NCBI RefSeq assembly: GCF_022965805.1
Contig: NC_133108.1
Coordinates: 20,489,545-20,553,544, forward strand
Length of the DNA: 64,000 nt
Reading direction: 5' to 3'
Origin: Primulina eburnea
Taxonomy: Eukaryota; Streptophyta; Magnoliopsida; Lamiales; Gesneriaceae
In this document: positions 55,340-64,000 of the stretch, in pieces
How positions within the stretch are numbered: the first letter of the stretch is position 1
How the letters are laid out: every line of letters starts with the position of its first letter
The notes under the pieces: model-generated
What the model was told of the DNA's origin: nothing
The model's input: the letters and a program-made list of their open reading frames with translations, nothing else
Databases searched by the model: none
Made by a program: the position numbers and the translations under genes

Positions 55340-58300
55340 TATAACGGCCCGAAAATTCGTGCTTGAAAATTTGCGGAAAATTTGAAAATTTTCTCTTTAA
55401 ATAAATAAAAGGCCTCATTCATAATTAAATTGATAAATAAAGTTAAAGGTTTAAAATGGCAGCAGAAGTATTTAATGTTTGCAAAATAACCGTAAAAAAA
55501 ATAATCCAACGACAGATAAAAATAGTTGATCATAAATGATAACTGCTAAAAATGAGGTCATCGGGTTCCACTACTGCCGACCCAAGCTAGCTCACTGGTC
55601 CCCGCCCTCGGTCCCGACCTCATCAGTACCTACAACAATCAAGTCTAGTGAGCCTAAAGACTCAGCATGCATATATCGTAAATAACGAGTAAATATAGTA
55701 AAAATTTCATGGGAGTAAAAATATCATGTCATGAGGCACAATGTGAAAATGACATAACATGAGCGATTATAATACGTGCATAACTGAACTGAAAATCATA
55801 GTGAAAATGTTTGCTCCTTGGAGCCCTGTAATAAAATAGCATGTAATAAATTTCTGGTGAGATTATGCTCTACGCATGTGGTCCCTGAACTGAACTGACC
55901 GGTAACTGGCGACCGGGCATGTAACTGGCGACAGGACTTAGTAATGTACGTCTGATCAGACCACTGCCACAGTACTGGGTGAAACAACTGAACTGACCGG
56001 TAACTGGCGAACGGGCCTGTAGCTGGCGACAGGACTTAGTAATGCTCTCATAACCGGTAACTAACGATCGGACCGGTAACTGGCGACCGGATTTAATCAT
56101 GATAGTAAAGTGACCACAAGAAATATCGCATAAATCTCAAAAATGAATATTTTGCACGTAATATAATTAACCAACATAATTAAATATGAACAATTTTGAT
56201 CTTCTTGCATTAACATCATGTACTTGCGATATTTAAAAATATCTATATGCCTTAATTGAAGAGTGAAAGAATATATAAACATGCCTTGGTTTGTTTTGAC
56301 AGAAAACAAACGAAATAACGACGCGACGCGGCGGAGACGGAGTGCTCTTCACTTTCTCACTTTTTCTCTCTTAATCCCTTTAAACCAAGCATGCACCATA
56401 ATTATTATAATAGCGTAAAAATCGTAAACGTGATGCATGAACATTTAAAAATATTATGATTGGTGCTCGGGGCGCTGCTATGAATAAAATCTCACCCCGG
56501 GTGCAAAATGACCATTTTGCCCCTATAAACCCAAAAATTGTCGTTTCAACCCTGGACCTCTAAAATTGACCCGAAGCTTATCAAACTCCTTAAAATATTT
56601 TAAAACATATTTAAAAGTATTCCTAGACGTAAACTCGAGCTCAAACTCAAACTTAATCAATTCGCTTTAAAACTTGGACCAGGGTCCCGTTTTAAGCCCG
56701 AATCAACCCGAAACTTAACCAAAATTTTACCAAACTTAAACCATGACTTAAAAACACTTAAAGACTCTAAAGAACCCAAAACCCAGCTTTTTAAGGCATT
56801 CGAATTCCCCTGGGCAGCCGCTGAAAAATCCAGCAGCTCATCCCTCTCCTCTAACCGAACTACTAGCACACAAACCCCACTCTTACACTCAAGCCGATGG
56901 CTCCAGCCCCTAGCCAGCCTATTGTGGACTTAGACCAGACCCCAAGGAGTCTACCAGCACCAAGAACCCAGCCCCATACAGCCTGCACTACCTGCCTACA
57001 TGCTAGAAGCAGTAACGCCAACACCGCGAGTTCCCTCATGCTAGGTTCGATCGTGCTTGCTCGAGAGTTTGGACCAGAGGGGTTAGGGATCTCCCAGGTC
57101 GTGGTTCGTACCCCTTAGGGGCATGTCCAACGCCTGGAATCACGCTGACGCCGTTGGCCTCTCTCCCAACTCACGATCGACCTGATACCCTTCCAAGCTC
57201 ACCGATCTAGCATGTATTCTCACCCTCTCGACCAACCACGCCTCCAGTAGCTACACTACTCGAACCCTTGACAGAAACGACTCTGAAACACTACACCAGC
57301 AGCCCCTTTACAACACAGATCACAGAAAACGTGAGTAGTGAACCCATGATGCATGTATTTGAACAAAAAGATGAAAACTCCCATGCACATGGCTAGAAAC
57401 AAAAACCCTCATACATATACATACACACGATAGTATAAGGCTTGGATGATGCAGAAATAAAGGTAAAAATTTGTGCCTTATGATGCAAAGACTTGAGGAG
57501 AATGAGGAGAAACAATGCCGTGAGAATTGGTCTAAGCGAGGATTGCAATGGCCGAAGGTCCTTGAGCTTTGCTGTTGAGAATCTCGAGATGGTGAGGAAT
57601 TCTGAGTGGGGTGTCGGTTGGGTGAGGGATTAAAGCACTAGGTTTAGGGTTAATTGGGTGATTAGGACCTAATTATATAGATAATAATTAGTTCATGGGC
57701 CATAAAAAAATGCATTTTTAAAAGTTTTAAAAGGGTTTTAAGCCCAATCAACTAATGGGTAGACCCATTAGGCCCAAACACTCTTCCGAAAAATATTTCG
57801 AGTTGGAAAGATTTGGAAAATAATAACTGAACCATTAAAAAGTGTCCCGATTCCATAAAATTTGTGTACCGTTAAAAATAAAGTCCTGCGAGTAAAATAC
57901 CCAAATAAAATCCCATTTTTGAGAAATACCCTTAAAAATACCTTAACTTAATTTATAAAAATAAATCGTATAATAAAATAATTTTCCTGAAAATTCTCCG
58001 GTCTCTGATCCTCGTTTGAACGTGAAATGCAACTAGAAATTCTAATGCATGAATTATGTCTAAAATGCATAAAAATAATTAAACATAAATTAATGAAATA
58101 AACATGTGTTTTATGCTTTAAAAGAATTTAATAAAATACCAAAGAAGTTTAATAACTTGCATGCATGCCAACTTTTTAAAATATATTTACTAACATGCTA
58201 AATTACCTCTTCTTAAATAAGTCTTTATTAAGTTATCTCAATACTCCAATTCCAGTCCGGCCTCACTTATTTAACTGAAAAGGTAACAATTAAACTACTG

Positions 58301-58417
58301 CGTAAAATAAATAAATTTACAGAAAAAGAATTTAAATACTCATGCAATAAAAATCATTTTAATTTAAATACTAGAATTATGCATGACTTCTACGTAGTCT
58401 AATTTACGGGTTCTACA
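55340..58417 (-). mobile_element. Solo LTR F (reverse strand)
   Basis: 3078 bp flanked by TSD AAACG (55335-55339 and 58418-58422), inserted in D1. In its own orientation it starts TGTAGAACCCGTAAATTAG and ends GGCCGTTATA, where CA has become TA. It has no coding region. It contains a tandem motif array at 55895-56095. The start sequence resembles Tekay/Del-type Gypsy LTRs, tentatively. Confidence 0.82.
55895..56095 (-). repeat. Motif array in LTR F
   Basis: About seven copies of ACCGGTAACTGGCGACCGG or shortened forms (for example near 55898, 55919, 55999, 56022, 56053 and 56072). ACCGGT and CCGG/CCGGT give local palindromes. The composition is more GC-rich than the rest of the LTR. Confidence 0.75.
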
Positions 58418-58422
58418 AAACG

Positions 58423-60150
58423 AACAAGATGGAACCAATTGGTTGTCAAGAGATCTTAGGGGCTTTGTTTTGGGAATTAAGGACTTGTCATGGTCTTGGC
58501 TTGAGGCCAGGGCTAGCCAGGGTCTGGTATGAGTCTGGGAGAGAGTCCTAGCCATGCTAGGACTCGAGGGTCACGGCTAGGGAGGAGGAGTCCTAGCAAG
58601 CTAGGTCTCCACCCGAGGGCCATCAAAGAAACCCGTAGGGTACGCAAGCTTGCAGGGGATAAGGGGCTCGTCCAGGTGGCTCAGGGCTGGGCTAAGGTGA
58701 CTCTTTCAGGTCCTAGGTCAGTGCACAAGAGGCTAGTTCAAGGAATGGGTCGATGGCTAGGTCCTAGGCACACTTACAAGATTTCTTGTCTTAAGAGAAG
58801 TCCTCGGCTGTGAGTTGCAACATGGTTTGTGGCTTACGATTGGGGCTAGGGTCGGGTTCCATGGGTGCTTTGGGGCCATTAGGGTTCAAGGGAGAGCAGG
58901 CTCGATGTTGGCTCAGGGCGGCTCGAGATTGGCTCGTGAAAACGTGAGTGTGGCTCGAGGGTAGGCTCGTCCGAGTGCTTAGGGTTTTCTCATTTGAAAA
59001 TAAATTGAAACATGGCTCACGGGGGTCGAGTAATGGTTAAGAAGGGTTAAAATAATATAAAAAGTCTAATTTTTGAATTTAGGAATTTTATATTAAATTT
59101 TGAAATTTTTCGAGATTAAAACGCATTAAAAACGAAAAATTAAAGATTAATTTAAAAGTCTAGTATTTAAGCTACATAAAATTATGGGAATTTAATTTAA
59201 TCTTAATTATTTGGGACATGTCAGAGTCAATAAAATCGAGAAAAAATCAAAATTGTGAAATTTTACGTCAAGGGGCAAAACAGTAATTTGACACCCAAAA
59301 TTTAGTAAACATCATGGCAGTGTCCCGAATGATGTTTTATTGGCTAATATGATTATTTTAAATGTTTATGAATTTTTATATGTTAAATCATGATTTTTAA
59401 ATGTTTACGGTTTTTTATGATTTACCATTGACATTTAAAAGATATGTTGCATGTTAAAAGAAAAACGATATTATATGCATGTTTCTATTAAGTGATAGAA
59501 ATACGAAATGTTGAAGGACGTGAATGGATTGTGACTAATACGATGATATGTTGGAGATAACGTGAGGGTTATGGTCCCAGTGGGCGCCCGACAATCATGT
59601 TTCCTTGGATACGAATATGAATACATTAATATGTTAATACGTTGGTCAAGGCTCAGTTGACGGGTGAGAGTGTCGCTGATGTCCCCACCGCCTAGTACTG
59701 TAATTTTTATAGATGGATCCATCGCCCAATACGAGAATACGAATACGAGTCAGAATCACGATCTGAATTCAACAAACACGAATAAGAATATGAATATGTT
59801 AATATGAATACGTTGATATTAAAATGTTTTTGTTTAAATTTTATACATTATAATGTTGTTTTAAGTACAAGTATTTTTCACTGTTGTATGTGATATTTAT
59901 ATGTATTATGTCGATATCAAGATTATGGGGTGTTGAGTCTTAAGACTCAATAGGTGTGATGGATGCAATTGATATTGATAATTATGATGTTGGAGGTCTT
60001 GATGGTTGACTTTGCTGGACTTTCGGTGCACATAACCCGAGGACCAGCGCATCTATATTTTTCCGCACTTATGATTTACGTTTATGATATATGTTAAAGA
60101 TTTTACGACTATTTATTTATGCTTTTGAGAGGTTTTTTGAGAGGTGATAG
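58423..60150 (+). mobile_element. LTR D1, third segment
   Basis: Continues D1 after LTR F. GAGTCCTAGCCATGCTAGG-type, GTTATGGTCCCAGTGGG and TCTGAATTCAACAAA stretches match the complement of D3. It ends at GAGGTGATAG, about 200 bases short of the expected LTR end, where LTR D2 begins on the opposite strand. The missing end should lie beyond D2, outside the window. Confidence 0.75.
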
Positions 60151-63100
60151 TGAAACGTCTGCTATTCGTTTTCTTAAATCGTGCTAATTTTTTTTTATTA
60201 CATATATATAAATACTTTGAAAATACCTTGTACCATTTTAAAAATAATCAATCAACTAACATTCAAAAATCAAAAGAAAATATTTTAAATCATAAAATCG
60301 TCAAATGTTTTACCAAACCTAAAAGCATTAATTGAAAAGTGTAGCCCATACTAAACCTCTCAAAAAGCATAAATAAAAGCCTTAAAATCTTTAACCTAAT
60401 CATAAACTTAAATCATACGTGCGGAAAATAGAAGCGCTGGTCCTTGGGTTATGTGACCTCCAGTCCAGTCAAATCAGGGATCCAAGCCTCCCTCATAATT
60501 ATTATCATAGTCACCTGAATCAATCACAACTAGTGAGTTTAAAGACTCAACACCTCATATTCTTGATACCAAAATAATACGTAAAAAAATCACATACAAC
60601 AGTGTAAATACTTGTACATAAAATACCGTTTTCAAGAAGATGCATAAACTTCAAACATGACATTTTTGTAAACATTTTATTGATGCATAAATTTTAAAAA
60701 TATTATCATGATCCTTTTTCATAAACATTTTCGTAAACATATTCATATTCATATTTTCATCAACATATATGTATTCCTTTTACCTTTCGTTGAATTCAGA
60801 TCGTTATTTGTGACTATCGTGTTCGTCTACGTCTATTTCTACATGTTGGGTGACGGATCCATCTACATGTAACTACAGTACTGGCCGGCGGGGACGCCAG
60901 CAACAATCTCACCGATCAACTGAACCTTGGCCTTACGTATTAACATATCATCGTATACATCTACATATCCGTATCCAAGGAAACACGATTGTCGGGCTCC
61001 CACTGGGACCATAACCCTCACGATATTTCCAACATATCATCGTATTAGCCACAATTATTTCACTTCCTTCAACGTTTCATATTCTCATCACTTTATAAAA
61101 TTTAAACATACATATAACCTTTTCTTTTAAAACCAAGCATGCAAAATATCTTTTAAATGTTCATCATTATACCATAAAAATCCATGAACATTTAAAAATC
61201 ATAATTTAACATATAAAAATCCTTAAACATTTTAACATCGTAAATGTTTAAAATAAACATTTTAACATAAAAATCCATAAACATAAAAATTCCATAAACA
61301 TTTAAAATAATTCTTTTAATATATAAAATTCCATAAACATCCATAACTATAGAAAATGATCATATTAGCACATAAAACAGCATTCAGGGCACTACCATGA
61401 CGTTTACTAATTTCTAGGTATAAAATGACCGTTTTACCACTAGACATAAAATTTCACGTTTTTGACTTTTTCTTAATTCAATTGGTTCTAACATGTCCCA
61501 ACTAATTATTTAAGCTTACATGAATCTTCTCATATTTTTTTTTTGGCCTAAATCGAGGACTTCTAAATCAATCTTTAAATAAGACGTATTACTGCGTTTT
61601 AATCCCGAATAAAACCAAAACTTAATATAAAATTCCCAAATTTAAAACTTAGACTTTTAATAATTAAGCTTAAATATAATTTTCCATAATTTTATAAAGC
61701 TTAAATTTAGGTGTTTCAATTAATTCGTTAATTAGCGTTTCGTGTGACGATTAAATCCCGGATAAATCCAAAACTCGTTATTTTGATCCCAATTTTTAAA
61801 CATAGCATTTTTATTGTTTATTCCACCCTTCCAAATCATGAGCCACACCCGTGGACCCATGGATTCAATATCAGCTTTATTATTTTCAAAATTGACACCT
61901 TAATGAACACACCGAGCCATCTCCCAAAATACTCGAGCCACGCCCAACCCACCTCGAGCCAAACCCCAGCCAACCCATCTAGGGACCCTACTGACCAAGC
62001 CCAACCATAAGAACCAGCTTTGGCCCGCTCAAAGACCTCCTGGACAGTGGACCAATTTCAGCATGTTTTGTGCGTGTCATCCTAGCATCTCTAGAACTCC
62101 TAACCCAACTTGGTCACTTCCAGATGATCCACCACCGAGCCCACCTGACCATAAACGTCCCTGGACCACGCTAAATCAATCTTTAAATAAGACGTATTAC
62201 TGCGTTTTAATCCCAAATAAAACCAAAACTCAATATAAAATTCCCAAATTTAAAACTTAGACTTTTAATAATTAAGCTTAATATAATTTTCCATAATTTT
62301 ATAAAGCTTAAAACTAGGTGTTTCAATTAATTCGTTAATTAGCGTTTCGTGTGACGATTAAATCCCGGATAAATCCAAAACTCGTTATTTTGATCCCAAT
62401 TTTTAAACATAGCATTTTTATTGTTTAATCCACCCTTCCAAATCATGAGCCACACCCGTGGACCCATGGATTCAATATCAGCTTTATTATTTTCAAAATT
62501 GACACCTTAATGAACACACCGAGCCATCTCCCAAAATACTCGAGCCACGCCCAACCCACCTCGAGCCAAACCCCAGCCAACCCATCTAGGGACCCTACTG
62601 ACCAAGCCCAACCAAAAGAACCAGCTTTGGCCCGCTCAAAGACCTCCTGGACAGTGGACCAATTTCAGCATGTTTTGTGCGTGTCATCCTAGCATCTCTA
62701 GAACTCCTAACCCAACTTGGTCACTTCCAGATGATCCACCACCGAGCCCACCTGACCATAAACGTCCCTGGACCACGCCCAGACCATACCCAGAACAACC
62801 TAAGCCCTAGAACCCACACACAAGCCTCCTGGATCAGAACAAGTCACGTGCGTAACTCCCATGCTTTCTCACGGTTCTATCTTTTTCTCACGCCAGCAGC
62901 GACCAGGCTGCACAGCCCTTGGCCCGACCCCTGACCATCATCCTAGACCCTATACGACCCACCTGGACACCTAGGACCTAGCCCTAAGCCACGCCGAAGC
63001 TTTTTGCAACCTTGTGAGTGCTGCGGCCGAGAAGCATCTCAGGCTAGGACTCTTCGCACCCCCAACCAAGACACTCGCCCTTGATCCAACAGCGAGACCA

Positions 63101-64000
63101 GACCCTTATGAACCCTCTCAGGACTCTAACCGACCTAGCCCGGACCCTTGACCCCAGCCACGAAGCCCCCACGCTGTTGCTCTCTTCTCAGGTAGCTTGG
63201 GGAAGAGTCCTTGTGCTCATGGACTCTTCCCTAGCCATCTAACTCGAGTCGTAGCGTGGCTAGGACTCCTATCCTGACCCAACCACGTCCTAGCCCAGCT
63301 TTGGTCGAGCGAAAACCAATCCATGCAGTGGTTCACCCCAAAAACCAAACCCTGGTCTTTAAATCATGCAACTTCGGTTCAAACTTTCTGTTGTACGTGT
63401 GCAGCAGGTTTTTCTGATTTAGGACTCAAAAAAACATGCAAAAACCACCCTTAAACCTTACCTAATCATGGCATCCCCTTAGGATCATGTTAAACATAAA
63501 TTTTGGATCAACTTACATGATTTAAAAACCATTCTTGATGCAAAAACGAAAATACAACAAAGGTTCCCATATTTTTCACGCAAAGCACAATAAAATAAAT
63601 ACTATGGTGTGATAGATGTTATAAGAAAAGAATATGGCGTGCCTTTGCGTGTTTAAAGCACAAATAAATGTCGATGAATCGAAGAACGATGGCACGAAGA
63701 CGATGGCTTGAATTTCCTTGAAGAACCTTGATGCTTTTTCCCTATAATTTGAACACTTTCTCATCAAAACATGATGTGTGTGCCATGTAATTTGTTTCAA
63801 GGGAAAGTTTGATTTGTTGTGGCAAAGTGAGGCGTGAGTTTGTGAATTAATGGGGAGGGTTTTGAGTATTTTATAGTTTAATTGATCACTAATTAGGCCT
63901 TGGCCCATTAAGTAGGTATTAAGGCCCATTAGTGTTTAGTTAGAATTTTAAAAATAGTTTCGTTTAAATAAGTTTGTGAATTTATTAGCCGGGTTGCCAA
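60151..64000 (-). mobile_element. LTR D2 (reverse strand, runs off the window)
   Basis: Starts TGAAACGTCTGCTATTCG, the same end as D3 (TGAAACGTCCTC at 44516), and follows D3 through to TTATTAGCCGGGTTGC at the window edge, corresponding to about 47555-47575 in D3. Some 370 bases should remain outside. It is longer than D3 because of a tandem duplication of about 608 bases. Its expected TSD would be GATAG if D2 is an insertion in D1. Confidence 0.8.
61563..62778 (-). repeat. 608-bp tandem duplication inside LTR D2
   Basis: Two adjacent near-identical copies, 61563-62170 and 62171-62778, starting CTAAATCAATCTTTAAATA. They differ by a one-base indel (AAATATAATT versus AATATAATT) and very few substitutions, so the duplication is recent. 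D3 has only one copy of this region. Confidence 0.9.

Noticed and set aside
58529..58813. 94-aa ORF in the D1 third segment
   Set aside because: Arises from GC-rich LTR sequence and is not conserved in D3 or D2.

Overview
The window is plant nuclear DNA, almost certainly from an angiosperm with a repeat-rich, AT-rich genome. I found no host gene, rRNA or tRNA. Nearly everything resolves into LTR retrotransposons and solo LTRs inserted into one another. Seven insertion boundaries can be fixed to the base by target-site duplications (TSDs). Species cannot be read from the sequence.

Layout. (1) 332-2598: decayed Ty3/gypsy gag-protease remnant. (2) 4442-16271: a Copia-type LTR of about 2.1 kb, split by 5314-15040. 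The split is made by a tandem retroelement 'A' (LTR-internal-LTR-internal-LTR, TSD CTAGG) that has gag and protease but an unidentified ORF in place of reverse transcriptase and integrase. (3) From 17574 to the window end lies a four-deep nest. LTR 'D1' (17574 to beyond 60150) contains Athila-type element 'C' (18469-55260, TSD ATTAG). C contains Athila-type element 'B' (20067-41283, TSD ACAGC). B contains Sirevirus-type Copia element 'E' (25021-34070, TSD ATCGT). C also holds a hAT-type MITE (42487-43235, TSD GCTAAGTT) and a reverse-strand solo LTR 'D3' (44516-47947, TSD GTTGC). D1 also holds a reverse-strand solo LTR 'F' (55340-58417, TSD AAACG) and is cut at 60151 by reverse-strand LTR 'D2', which runs off the window. 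LTR-pair differences counted by eye rise with nesting depth (E about 2, B about 16, C about 28), as the nesting order requires.

The most interesting pattern is shared design in B, C and E, although B and C are Gypsy and E is Copia. Each has gag-pol, then a 3' ORF of 343-423 aa that looks homologous among the three. Each has a family-specific array of short GC-rich palindromes in the LTR and a second array of the same motif just upstream of the 3' ORF. Each has a polypurine tract (PPT) repeated after the 3' ORF and again at the 3' LTR. In E both arrays are followed by the same TATAAATAGGC core, which suggests an internal promoter. A and F also carry their own, unrelated motif arrays in their LTRs. 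I infer a convergent or exchanged module of 3' ORF plus motif array. One testable idea is that the 3' protein recognises its own family's motif, for example as an anti-silencing or expression factor.
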